Assembly: GCF_025153475.1 (NCBI RefSeq)
Contig: NZ_JANZXA010000001.1
Location: 186,001 to 250,000 of the forward strand
Reading direction: 5' to 3'
DNA length: 64,000 bases
From: Novosphingobium mangrovisedimenti
GTDB lineage: Bacteria; Pseudomonadota; Alphaproteobacteria; Sphingomonadales; Sphingomonadaceae
Below, one piece after another: positions 55,280 through 63,820 of the stretch (the stretch's first letter is position 1; each line of letters starts with the position of its first letter). The position numbers and the translations under genes are program-made. The notes under the pieces were generated by a model. That model ran no database searches. It saw only the letters and a list, made by a program, of their open reading frames with translations, and was not told the DNA's origin.

Positions 55280-57034
55280 ATGTCTGATCTCGTACCTGCT
55301 ACTCCGGACGGCCCGCCGGGATCTGCACTTCCCGCGTCCGCTTCCCTGTTCACCCCGCTGACCGACCCGGCCGGCGGCAGTATCCTGACCCGCCTTTCCG
55401 CGTTCACCGCACAGCCTGCGGTCAAGAAGATGCTGCCTGCCTTCATCGGCGTTACGGCGATCGGTGGTGCCCTGCTGGCCTGGAGCGCCATGTCGCCCGA
55501 CCCGCAGCGCACACTCTATTCCCAGCTCGACGACAGCGAGCGCGCCGGGGTCGCCGCCGCACTCGACCAGGCCTCTATCGGCTATCACATCGACAACACC
55601 ACCGGCGCGCTCACCGTCGCCGAAAGCGATTTCTACAAGGCACGCATGCTGGTCGCTTCCGACGGTGCGCTGGCGACGCCCGAAACCGGCGATGACATGC
55701 TCGACAAGCTGCCGATGGGCGCCAGCCGCACGCTCGAAGGCGAGCGACTGCGTTCGGCCCGTGAACGCGACCTCCAGCTCACGATCGGCGAGATCGACGG
55801 CGTTTCCTCGGTCCGGGTCCATCTGGCCGAGGGCGAAAAGTCCGTGTTCGTGCGCGACAACGTGCCGCCCACCGCCTCGGTCATGGTCCGCATGAAGACC
55901 GGCCGGCAGCTCAGCGAGAGCCAGGTCGCCGCGATCGTCAACCTCGTCGCCGGCTCGGTTCCCGGCCTTTCGCCGGATTCGGTCCGCGTGATCGACCAGC
56001 ACGGTCGCCTGCTGTCGGAAGCCGCCGGGATCGATTCCGACCGGCTCGACCTTCAGACCCGCATGGAAAGCAAGCTGCGCGAACAGGTCTCGCAGCTGCT
56101 GCTTCCGGTGCTGGGCGAAGGCAACTTCACCTCCGAGATCCAGGTCCAGCTCAACATGGACGAGGTCACCTCGGCCCGCGAGAGCTATGACAAGGACGGT
56201 GTCGTGCGCAGCGAGTCCGAGCAGCAGTCGAAAACGACCGGCGCGGCGCAGGCCGCCTCGGGCGTTCCCGGCGTCCTTGCCAACACGCCGCCCATCGCGA
56301 CCCAGGTCCAGCCGGGCGCGCCGCAGGGCACCCAGCCCGCAGCCCCCGGCATGACCCCGCCGACCAGCGGCGAGTCTTCCTCGACCCGCACTTACGAACT
56401 GGGCCGCCAGGTCTCGGTTTCGAGCAGCCGGCCGGGTTCGGTCAGGCGCCTTTCAGTCGCCGTCGCCATCAGCGCGGAGGCCATGAAGGACGCCAAGGAG
56501 GGGGAACTCAAGGACCTGGAGGCGCTGATCAGTGCCGCCGTCGGCGCCGACCCGCAGCGCGGCGACCAGGTCAAGGTGCTGACCCGCGCCTTCGAGCCGA
56601 TGTCGAAGGAGCCCGTCTCGTTCTACGAAACCGGCTGGTTCGCCATGCTCGTGCGCAACGGCGCGGCGGTGCTGGCGGTACTGCTGGTGCTGCTGCTCGG
56701 CGTGCGCCCCATGGTCAAGGCGCTGCGCGGCGACAAGCCCGCGAAGGCCAAGCCGGCCGAAAGCAGCGAGACCGCCGAAGACGGGGAATCGGAAGACGAG
56801 ACGGACGGGGCGGATGAAGCCGTCGAGGACGGCCAGCCGGCCATGCCGTCGCTGTCGCACCGCCCCAACGCGGAAGACATCAGCATCGAGATCAACCGCT
56901 CGGATCTGCTGACCCGTCAGCTCGACCTGGCCCAGCGCCTCGTCAACGAGCAGCCGGCGAGCGCCGTCGCGGCGCTGCGCCAGATGCTCAATGAACCGCC
57001 CACCGAAGACGAACCCAAGCAGGAAGCCGCCTGA
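55280..57034 (+). CDS. fliF: Flagellar MS-ring protein FliF
   Basis: 584 residues. Two membrane helices (about 53-72 and 460-480) flank the periplasmic ring-building motifs: YSQLDDSERAGVAAALDQASIGYHI, and ESQVAAIVNLVAGSVPGLSPDSVRVIDQHG. The acidic cytoplasmic tail includes the FliG-binding end (RLVNEQPASAVAALRQML). It is the base on which the flagellum is built. The stop overlaps the fliG start. Confidence 0.96.
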   Translation: MSDLVPATPDGPPGSALPASASLFTPLTDPAGGSILTRLSAFTAQPAVKKMLPAFIGVTAIGGALLAWSAMSPDPQRTLYSQLDDSERAGVAAALDQASIGYHIDNTTGALTVAESDFYKARMLVASDGALATPETGDDMLDKLPMGASRTLEGERLRSARERDLQLTIGEIDGVSSVRVHLAEGEKSVFVRDNVPPTASVMVRMKTGRQLSESQVAAIVNLVAGSVPGLSPDSVRVIDQHGRLLSEAAGIDSDRLDLQTRMESKLREQVSQLLLPVLGEGNFTSEIQVQLNMDEVTSARESYDKDGVVRSESEQQSKTTGAAQAASGVPGVLANTPPIATQVQPGAPQGTQPAAPGMTPPTSGESSSTRTYELGRQVSVSSSRPGSVRRLSVAVAISAEAMKDAKEGELKDLEALISAAVGADPQRGDQVKVLTRAFEPMSKEPVSFYETGWFAMLVRNGAAVLAVLLVLLLGVRPMVKALRGDKPAKAKPAESSETAEDGESEDETDGADEAVEDGQPAMPSLSHRPNAEDISIEINRSDLLTRQLDLAQRLVNEQPASAVAALRQMLNEPPTEDEPKQEAA

Positions 57035-58044
57035 TGAGCGAGATCGTACCACTGCGCGCGGCGGACAATGCCGCGGTCATGATGATGCTGCTGGGCGAGG
57101 ACCAGACCGCCGGCATCCTCTCCGAACTCGAGCCCGAAGAGCTGCGCATGCTCGGTGAGAAGATGTGCGCGCTGGGCGAGATCAGCCCCGACGTCATTGC
57201 CCAGGCCATCGCCGGCTTCGTCGAAAAGACCGAGAAACTGGGCCTCGTCGCGCACAATCGCGTCGGCCAGGTGCGCACGATGATGACCCGTGCCATCGGC
57301 GAGCTGAAGACCGAGAACATGATGCGCCGGATCGTTCCGGAGGCCCCCGCGAAGAATTCGACGCTCGAACTGGCGCGCTGGCTGACGCCCGAGGCGCTGG
57401 TGCCCCTCGTCAAGGATGAGCATCCCCAGACGGTGGCCGTGCTGCTGGTCCAGCTCGACCCGGAAGTCGCCGCCGAAGTGCTCCACTCGCTACCCAAGGA
57501 AGCGCAGTCCGAGATCATCCACCGCATCGCCACGCTGGGCCCGGTCTCCCCGCCCGCGCTCGAGATGCTGGAGGAACTGCTCAACCGCCGCATCGCCGAG
57601 GCCCATGGCCAGCGCCCGCTCCAGATGGGCGGCACCCGCGAAGCCGCGGACATCATCAACGGTGCCGACAAGGCCACCGAGAAACGCATCATGAGCGAGC
57701 TGAACAAGCTCGACCGGCCGCTCGCCAAGCGGATCGAGGAAGAGATGTTCAAGTTCGAGCACCTCTTCGTGCTCGACCCGATGGCCATGGGCACGCTGCT
57801 GCGCGAGGTTCCCAGCGACACCCTGATCGACGCGCTCAAGGGCATCGGCGAAGAAGAGCGCGAGTTCTTCTTCCGCGCCATGTCCAGCCGCGCCGCCGAT
57901 GGCGTGAAGGACGAGATCGCCGCGCGCGGCCGCACCAAGCTGGCCGACGTCGTTTCCGCGCAGAAGGAAATCGTGATGATCGCCCGCAAGCTGGCGGCGG
58001 AAGGCTCGATCGCGTTCGGTTCGAGCGACGACGATTATGTCTGA
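57034..58044 (+). CDS. fliG: Flagellar switch protein FliG
   Basis: 336 residues. FliG couples stator to rotor. AVMMMLLGEDQTAGILSELEPEELRMLGEKM is the N-terminal FliF-binding part; EHPQTVAVLLVQLDPEVAAEVL is the middle EHPQ motif; the C-terminal torque helix carries charges in KGIGEEEREFFFRAMSSRAADGVKDEIAARG. It overlaps fliH by 8 bases. Confidence 0.97.
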   Translation: MSEIVPLRAADNAAVMMMLLGEDQTAGILSELEPEELRMLGEKMCALGEISPDVIAQAIAGFVEKTEKLGLVAHNRVGQVRTMMTRAIGELKTENMMRRIVPEAPAKNSTLELARWLTPEALVPLVKDEHPQTVAVLLVQLDPEVAAEVLHSLPKEAQSEIIHRIATLGPVSPPALEMLEELLNRRIAEAHGQRPLQMGGTREAADIINGADKATEKRIMSELNKLDRPLAKRIEEEMFKFEHLFVLDPMAMGTLLREVPSDTLIDALKGIGEEEREFFFRAMSSRAADGVKDEIAARGRTKLADVVSAQKEIVMIARKLAAEGSIAFGSSDDDYV

Positions 58045-58684
58045 TCTCGGCTTTCCGGTTCCCAGGCCCGCCTTCAACCTGCTTGAAGCGCTGGCCGGAC
58101 CCGTCGGCTTCACGCCCGACAAGCGCTTCGGCGATGTCGTGCCGGAACCCGCACCGGCGCCCGAGCCGGAACCGGAGCCGCACCCCTTCGAACCGCGCGC
58201 CGAAGAGGACGCTCCCGATCCTGTCGCCGAAGCCTTCAGCGACGGCTTTGCCGCCGGCCACGAACAGGCACGCGCCGAAGCCGAGGCCCGCGCGGCGGAA
58301 GACGCCGCGGCCTTCGAGGGTCTGACGCTCTCGTTCCTGCGCCTCGATGCCACGCTCGAAGAGGAACTGCGCCTGCGCCTGCGCGACACCGTCGCCGCGC
58401 TCTGCGAAGCGGCGATCGCGCCGCTGGTGCTCGACGAAGAGGCCCTGATGAGCCGCATCGCGCGCGCCGTGTCCATGCTCTCGCGCGCCGACGACGAACG
58501 GATCATCCGCCTCCACCCGGACGACATCAAGCTGCTTGCCCCGCGCCTGCGCGAGGACTGGACGATCGAACCCGAGCCGGGGCTGGAACGCGGCACCGTC
58601 CGAATCGACAGCCAGAACGGCGGCGTCGAGGACGGGCCCGCCACCTGGCGCCTCGCCATCGCCGAGGCCATGCACCAGTGCTGA
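58037..58684 (+). CDS. fliH: Flagellar export ATPase regulator FliH
   Basis: 215 residues. FliH binds and restrains FliI. A Pro/Glu-rich N-terminus is followed by FSDGFAAGHEQARAEAEARAAEDAAAFEGL, with GxxxG-like helices, and a C-terminal domain ending GTVRIDSQNGGVEDGPATWRLAIAEAM. It overlaps fliG and fliI, showing tight coupling. Confidence 0.9.
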   Translation: MSDLGFPVPRPAFNLLEALAGPVGFTPDKRFGDVVPEPAPAPEPEPEPHPFEPRAEEDAPDPVAEAFSDGFAAGHEQARAEAEARAAEDAAAFEGLTLSFLRLDATLEEELRLRLRDTVAALCEAAIAPLVLDEEALMSRIARAVSMLSRADDERIIRLHPDDIKLLAPRLREDWTIEPEPGLERGTVRIDSQNGGVEDGPATWRLAIAEAMHQC

Positions 58685-60000
58685 GATTCTGGGATCCCAT
58701 TCTGGCCGATCTCGCCGGCGAACGGGTCGATCTGGCCCCGCGGCGCTTCGGCCGCGTCGTCGCCTGCGACGGCGGCCTGCTGGAAGTCAGCGGCCTGTCG
58801 GTGCCGGTCGGCGCGATGTGCCGCATCGCCCATGGCCGCGACCTCTCGCTTTCCGCCGAAGTCATCGGCTTCCGCAACGGCAAGACGATGATGATGCTGC
58901 TTGGCGACACGATCATGCTGCGCCCCGGCGCGCGGGTCTGTCCCGAGGGGCACCCCGGCATGCTGCCCGTCGGCGAGGCCTTCCTGGGCCGCGCGGTCGA
59001 CGGCGAAGGCCTGCCGATCGACGGTGGCCCGCAGATCCACAGCCACCGCGAATGGCCCGCCGGCGGCAGGCGCACGTCCGCGCTGGACCGCAGCCCGGTG
59101 CGCGAAACCTTCGATACCGGCGTGCGCGCACTGAATGCGCTCACCACCTTCGGGGTCGGCCAGCGCATCGGCGTCATGGCCGGATCGGGTGTCGGCAAGT
59201 CGGTGCTGATCGACATGATCGCGCGGGGCGCCAGCGCCGATGTCGTCATCGTCGGCCTCATCGGCGAGCGCGCGCGCGAAGTCTCCGACTTCGTCGAGCG
59301 CCACATGAACGCCGAGAAGAAGGACAAGACCGTGGTCGTGGCCGTCCCGGCCGACCATGCGCCGAACCTGCGCCTGCGCGGCGCGATGCTCGCCACCTCG
59401 ATGGCAGAGCACTTCCGCGCGCAAGGCAAGAAGGTCCTGCTGATCATGGACAGCCTGACCCGCGTGGCCCACGCCGCGCGCGAAATCGGCCTCCTGCTCG
59501 GCGAGCCCGGCGCGGCGCGCGGCTATCCGCCTTCCGCCCTCGCCACGATCACCAAGCTGGTCGAGCGCGCGGGCAATTCGGCTGCAAGCGGCGGCTCGGT
59601 GACGGGGCTCTACACCGTGCTGGCCGACGGCGACAATCAGGACGACCCGGTGGTCGACACCGCCCGCTCGATCCTCGACGGGCACATCGTGCTCTCGCGC
59701 GATCTGGCCCAGCGCGGGCAATATCCGGCGGTCGACATCGCCGCTTCGCTCAGCCGCGTGATGAACGACATCGTTTCGCCGCAGCACCAGCAGCTTGCCC
59801 GCGAGTTCCGCGCGCTCACCGCCAGCTACGAGGCCAACCGCGATCTCGTGCTGATGGGGGCCTACCGCGCGGGCGCCGACCAGCAGCTCGACCGCGCCAT
59901 CGCCATGCACGACCTGCTGACCGCGTTCCTCAGCCAGCCGGCCGGCGAACTCATCGACCTCGATGACAGCGCCGCGCAACTCGTGGCCTTGCTGGGATGA
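58678..60000 (+). CDS. fliI: Flagellar export ATPase FliI
   Basis: 440 residues. Walker A GSGVGKS in GVMAGSGVGKSVLIDMIARGA, Walker B LLIMDSLTRVAHAAREIG, and the C-terminal GAYRAGADQQLDRAIAM are F1-ATPase-like and FliI-specific. The GTG start overlaps fliH by 7 bases. It energises substrate docking at the export gate with FliH and FliJ. Confidence 0.97.
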   Translation: MLRFWDPILADLAGERVDLAPRRFGRVVACDGGLLEVSGLSVPVGAMCRIAHGRDLSLSAEVIGFRNGKTMMMLLGDTIMLRPGARVCPEGHPGMLPVGEAFLGRAVDGEGLPIDGGPQIHSHREWPAGGRRTSALDRSPVRETFDTGVRALNALTTFGVGQRIGVMAGSGVGKSVLIDMIARGASADVVIVGLIGERAREVSDFVERHMNAEKKDKTVVVAVPADHAPNLRLRGAMLATSMAEHFRAQGKKVLLIMDSLTRVAHAAREIGLLLGEPGAARGYPPSALATITKLVERAGNSAASGGSVTGLYTVLADGDNQDDPVVDTARSILDGHIVLSRDLAQRGQYPAVDIAASLSRVMNDIVSPQHQQLAREFRALTASYEANRDLVLMGAYRAGADQQLDRAIAMHDLLTAFLSQPAGELIDLDDSAAQLVALLG

Positions 60001-60037
60001 ACGCGGCAAGGACTCCATCGCGCCGTGAGGCAGGGCG

Positions 60038-60463
60038 ATGAAGGAAGAACGCAAGCGGCTCGCGAGGCTTCGGCGGCTCGAAAAGATCCGCGCGATCGCC
60101 AAGCAGACCGCCGCTGCCGAAGCGGCGCGGGCCGAAGGCACGCTCACGCAGTTGCGCGCACTCTCCGAACGCACGCGGCGCATGGCCTCTGACTATGGCA
60201 ACCGGCGCGAGGTCCACGACGGCGCGGCGCTCCGCCAGCTTGGCCGCTTCGTCGTCGGGTTGCAGGCGATCAGCCGCACCACCGACGGGGACGCCTTGCG
60301 GGCACAGTCGATCGCCGATGCCAAGCAGCGCGAACTGGCCGAGGCCGAACGCCGCCGCGCCGCCATCGAGGAGCGTGCCGAACTGCAGGCGCGCCTGATC
60401 GCCAAAGCCTCCGAACACCCTGCCCTGGGCAGCAGAAAGGGATCTGGCACGGATCTTGATTAG
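60038..60463 (+). CDS. fliJ: Flagellar export chaperone FliJ
   Basis: 141 residues, almost all helical and charged, with a coiled-coil pattern (KRLARLRRLEKIRAIAKQTAAAEAARAEGTLTQL). The family escorts FliM-less export substrates and links FliI to FlhA. Sequence is weakly conserved, so the call rests on size, helicity and position between fliI and fliK. Confidence 0.85.
   Translation: MKEERKRLARLRRLEKIRAIAKQTAAAEAARAEGTLTQLRALSERTRRMASDYGNRREVHDGAALRQLGRFVVGLQAISRTTDGDALRAQSIADAKQRELAEAERRRAAIEERAELQARLIAKASEHPALGSRKGSGTDLD
60444..60460 (+). promoter_or_regulatory. Sigma54-like element upstream of fliK
   Basis: CTGGCACGGATCTTGAT agrees with the sigma54 consensus at every fixed position except the last base of the -12 GC, here GA (60458-60459). 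GG is at 60446-60447 with 10 bases between. It overlaps the end of fliJ, 38 bases before the fliK ATG. Confidence 0.55.
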
Positions 60464-60497
60464 TGTTCTGCGAAGTCAGAACGAGGACCCGTACCCC

Positions 60498-61952
60498 ATG
60501 ATCCAATCCGCTGCCCCGACGCCTTCCGCCAGCTCCGTGCTGGCCGTCGGCAAAGTGCACGGGGCTTCCGCGAACGGCGCGGAAAAGGCCAGCTTTTCGG
60601 CGATTTTCGATGCTTCGGGCAATTCTGACACAGCTATCGCACAGGCTCTGCCGGACGGCGACAGCGCGCTCGCCGCGCTGCTGGCTTCCGTTGCCGGCGG
60701 CAATGCCGGCAAGGCAGGCGGCAAGATCTTGCCGGATAGTGGCAAAGAGCCGTCCGCCGACACCGAATCCGATGCCGATGCAGCTTCCCCGGACGCCATG
60801 CCCGACGCTTCCAGCCTGCCCCTTGCCCTGGCCGAATTCCTCTCGGTCCCGCAGCCCGCACGCGCCACGACGACGGACCAGATCCGCGCCACGGGCAGCG
60901 ACGTCGCAGCCGCAGCCGGCAAACTGTCGCGCGTTCCCACCGGCACCGGCGCGGTCCTTGCCCCGGCTGCGAAGGCCGCAGCCGTCGCCGCACCGGCGGC
61001 AAATGGCACCGTGCCCGCGACGAGCGTCGTAGCGACAGGCACCGAGAACGCTCCAGCCGCGCCTGCGGTCACGCTCGCCCCGATCGAGCTCGTCGCCGAA
61101 GAGACCACCCGCGCGGCCGGCGACGCGCAGCCGCTGGCCGCTGCCAGGACGACGGCTCCCGAGGCCGCGACGCCCACGACGGTCCAGCTCGCCACGCGCG
61201 CACCGCTCGCACCCGCCGCGCAAGGCGAAGACACCATCCAGGACGCCCCGGCCCGCTCGCAGGCGACGCGCCAGCACCCGGCCCGGACCGCCGAGGCCAG
61301 GACCGACGCCGACGCGATCAAACTCGCCTCGCCGCAGACGCAGGGCCAGACCGCCGGCGCGACCCCGCTGCCGCTCGTGACCCAGCCCGCGCACCTCCAG
61401 GCCGCAGCCACGCCCGCGACGCACCTCGCCGCCGGCGCAATCCCGGCCACGCAGCCGGCGGAAGGGCCCCAGGATTTCACCACGCTCGTCTCGCGCCTTG
61501 CCGAGGCTCGCGAAGCCGCCAGCCCGCATTTGGTGCGCACTGCCATCAACCACGCCGAGTTCGGCCAGATCTCGCTGCAGTTCCGGCACGAGGACAAGGC
61601 CCTCTCGGTGACCATGGCCAACAGCGATCCGGGCTTTGCCGGCGCCGTCCACGCCGCCGCGAACGCCTCGCTGTCGAGCAACGCGTCGGGCAACGACAAC
61701 GGCAACGACACCTCGCGGCAGCAACAGCAGCAGCAATCGCAGAACAATTCGGCTTCCTCCCAGCAGCAGGCCTCCGCCGCCGGCACGGGGACGGGAAGCG
61801 GAACCGGCCACAACCAGCAGGCCCGCGCCGATCAGGCTGGCCACTCAATGAACCGTGGGCAGGGATCATCCTCCCTCCCGCACGATCAGGAGGCGTCCGC
61901 GCCCCGCCAGACCCGGGACGGCACCCGGTCCGGCAGCGGCATCTACGCCTGA
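60498..61952 (+). CDS. fliK: Flagellar hook-length control protein FliK
   Basis: 484 residues, rich in Ala, Thr, Pro and Gln. The Flg_hook domain is near the C-terminus (HLVRTAINHAEFGQISLQFRHEDKALSVTMANSDPGFAGAVHAA). The long disordered N-terminal part is the molecular ruler in the family. ATG 60498 is chosen (GAGGA upstream); a TTG at 60456 is unlikely. The coding part contains six GGCAA/TTGCC half-sites. Confidence 0.9.
   Translation: MIQSAAPTPSASSVLAVGKVHGASANGAEKASFSAIFDASGNSDTAIAQALPDGDSALAALLASVAGGNAGKAGGKILPDSGKEPSADTESDADAASPDAMPDASSLPLALAEFLSVPQPARATTTDQIRATGSDVAAAAGKLSRVPTGTGAVLAPAAKAAAVAAPAANGTVPATSVVATGTENAPAAPAVTLAPIELVAEETTRAAGDAQPLAAARTTAPEAATPTTVQLATRAPLAPAAQGEDTIQDAPARSQATRQHPARTAEARTDADAIKLASPQTQGQTAGATPLPLVTQPAHLQAAATPATHLAAGAIPATQPAEGPQDFTTLVSRLAEAREAASPHLVRTAINHAEFGQISLQFRHEDKALSVTMANSDPGFAGAVHAAANASLSSNASGNDNGNDTSRQQQQQQSQNNSASSQQQASAAGTGTGSGTGHNQQARADQAGHSMNRGQGSSSLPHDQEASAPRQTRDGTRSGSGIYA
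60691..60745. promoter_or_regulatory. Dyad and half-site cluster inside fliK (possible downstream enhancer)
   Basis: Six GGCAA/TTGCC pentamers in 55 bases, including a perfect CGGCAA-GATC-TTGCCG dyad at 60719-60734, identical in its arms to the flgB site. The encoded protein is Gly/Lys-rich here, which favours GGCAAG codons, but codons alone would not require the dyad. It lies about 260 bases downstream of the sigma54-like element. Confidence 0.55.
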
Positions 61953-61980
61953 TCTCGCGCATACCAGGGGGAACTCTTGA

Positions 61981-62571
61981 ATGACTGACAAACACGCCAA
62001 GGACGGCAAGAAGAAAAGCTCCGGCAAGATCGCGCTGATGATCGGGCTCGGCGCCGCAGGCATGCTCGTGATCGGTGCCGGGGGCGTCTACGCACTCGTT
62101 GCGACCGGAGTGATCGGCGGCAGCCACGCCCAGGAAGAACGGCAGCGCGGCCCGCAGCTCGTCCTGAAGGGCCAGGAAGATCCCTACATGCCCAAGCCCA
62201 AGGAAGGCGAACACGATCCGGCGATGGATGTCGAGGGCGAAGGCGGCGACGAGTACCGCACCGTCTACTTCACCTTCTCCGAACCCTTCACGTCGAACCT
62301 CAAGGACTCCGACGCGCTGATCCAGACCAGCGTCGCCTGCTCCACCCGCCGCGACGGCCGGGTGCTGATCTGGCTGCAGAAGCATGAACTCGCGATCCGC
62401 TCCAAGCTGCTCCAGATCCTCGCGGATACGCCCGAGGACGATGTCTACACGATCGAGGGCAAGGAACACCTGCAGAAGCGCATGACCTCCGTGATCAACG
62501 ATGTCCTGACCCAGAAGGAAGGCTTCGGCGGCGTCGATGCCGTCTACTTCCGCAGCTTCATCATCCAGTGA
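61981..62571 (+). CDS. fliL: Flagellar basal-body-associated protein FliL
   Basis: 196 residues. A basic N-terminus (MTDKHAKDGKKKSSGK), one membrane helix at about 16-40, an acidic linker, and the periplasmic FliL domain (YRTVYFTFSEPFTSNLKDSDALIQTSVACSTRRDGRVL, with a C-terminal DVLTQKEGFGGVDAVYFRSFIIQ). FliL surrounds the stator and raises torque. It is 28 bases after fliK. Confidence 0.95.
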   Translation: MTDKHAKDGKKKSSGKIALMIGLGAAGMLVIGAGGVYALVATGVIGGSHAQEERQRGPQLVLKGQEDPYMPKPKEGEHDPAMDVEGEGGDEYRTVYFTFSEPFTSNLKDSDALIQTSVACSTRRDGRVLIWLQKHELAIRSKLLQILADTPEDDVYTIEGKEHLQKRMTSVINDVLTQKEGFGGVDAVYFRSFIIQ

Positions 62572-62591
62572 TCCGCTCCAGCGAGTCCACC

Positions 62592-63488
62592 ATGAACATG
62601 CAATCCGCACATTTCGGCCAGAGCACCAGGGCCAAGCACTGCGCCGAACTGCTGGGTACCGAGCCCACGATCGACGAACTGGTGCCCGCGCTCTCGCTGC
62701 TCGGGGAAAGGCTGGCACGCGTTCTGCCCGGTCGCCTCTCCCAGTTCTCGGGCGGCGAAGCGCCGCTGGTGCGCATCGGCATGCCGATGGACTGCACGCT
62801 CGGCTCGATCCAGGCCGAGATCGAGAATCTGGCCTCGCATACCCTGCTGACGATCGGCCCCGAAAACCTGCCGATGCTCGCCACGTTCGAGGCCGCGCCG
62901 GTGCTGCGCCTGATCGACCGCGCCTTCGGCGGCCTCGGCGTCGCGCCGGAACCGCTGCCGGAAAGCTTTCCCCTTTCGGCCGAACTGCTGCTCAAGCGCC
63001 TCGAGGGCGCGCTTGCCGATGCGCTCACCGAAGCACTCGGCGGCGGCGAACAGCACAAGGTCGGCGCGGTGCGCCGCGATACCAGCCTGCGCTATCTCAA
63101 TCCCTTCGACCGGCGGCAGGACCTCCTCCAGCTCTCGCTTGAAGTCGAGGAACCGGGCATCGAGCCCTGGTCGTTCTCGATCGCCTTCCCCCAGCCGACC
63201 CTCGGTGCCGTCATGGCCGCCCCGCGCCACCCGGTCCGCCAGCGCGCGCATCGCACCCCCTCCGATCCCGTCAGCGAGCCGTTCGGTTCGATGCCGGTGC
63301 CGGTCACGGCCGTGCTGGTCGACATGACGATCGGTTTCTCGCGCCTCTCGTCCCTCAAGCCCGGCGATGTCCTGCCGGTCGCCGTTGCCCGCTCGGTGCC
63401 GCTGCAAGTCGACGGCCGCACCATCGCCACCGGAACCATCGGCGAAGTCGAGGACCGCGTCGCGGTCCAGATCCTCCAAGCATTCTGA
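62592..63488 (+). CDS. fliM: Flagellar motor switch protein FliM, divergent N-terminus
   Basis: 298 residues. FliM forms the C ring and normally binds CheY-P. The middle domain is recognisable (LPGRLSQFSGGEAPLVRIG, GSIQAEIENLASHTLLTIGPENLPMLATFEAAPVLRLIDRAFGG), with a SpoA-type C-terminus (DMTIGFSRLSSLKPGDVLPVAVARSVPLQVDGRTIATG). The N-terminal EIDALL-like CheY-binding peptide is not seen. A GTG at 62568 overlapping fliL is an alternative start. Confidence 0.88.
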   Translation: MNMQSAHFGQSTRAKHCAELLGTEPTIDELVPALSLLGERLARVLPGRLSQFSGGEAPLVRIGMPMDCTLGSIQAEIENLASHTLLTIGPENLPMLATFEAAPVLRLIDRAFGGLGVAPEPLPESFPLSAELLLKRLEGALADALTEALGGGEQHKVGAVRRDTSLRYLNPFDRRQDLLQLSLEVEEPGIEPWSFSIAFPQPTLGAVMAAPRHPVRQRAHRTPSDPVSEPFGSMPVPVTAVLVDMTIGFSRLSSLKPGDVLPVAVARSVPLQVDGRTIATGTIGEVEDRVAVQILQAF

Positions 63489-63508
63489 CACACGGAAAGA
63501 GCCACACC

Positions 63509-63814
63509 ATGACCATGCAAACCCGAGGCCTGGACTTCCTTCGCGATGTCGATGTCCGTCTCTCCGTCGAACTCGGCCGCACCCAGATGAAGCTCAAGGA
63601 TGTGCTCGCGCTCGGCCCCGAAAGCCTCGTCGTGCTCGACCGCATGACCGACGAACTGCTCGACGTGCTGGTGAACGGCAAGCCGATCGCCAAGGGCGAG
63701 GTCGTCTCGCACAACGGCCGCTTCGGCCTGCGCATCGTCGAGATGGTCGGCGTCGAGGAAACCCCGGCTCGGGCGCCTTCGGCGCTCGCCGAAACCGAAA
63801 CCGGCGAGGCCTGA
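63509..63814 (+). CDS. fliN: Flagellar motor switch protein FliN
   Basis: 101 residues, a single SpoA domain: FLRDVDVRLSVELGRTQMKLKDVLALGPESLVVLDRMTDELLDVLVNGKPIAKGEVVSHNGRFGLRIVEMVG. It forms the base of the C ring with FliM. The ATG is 20 bases after fliM. Confidence 0.95.
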   Translation: MTMQTRGLDFLRDVDVRLSVELGRTQMKLKDVLALGPESLVVLDRMTDELLDVLVNGKPIAKGEVVSHNGRFGLRIVEMVGVEETPARAPSALAETETGEA

Positions 63815-63820
63815 TCCTCC

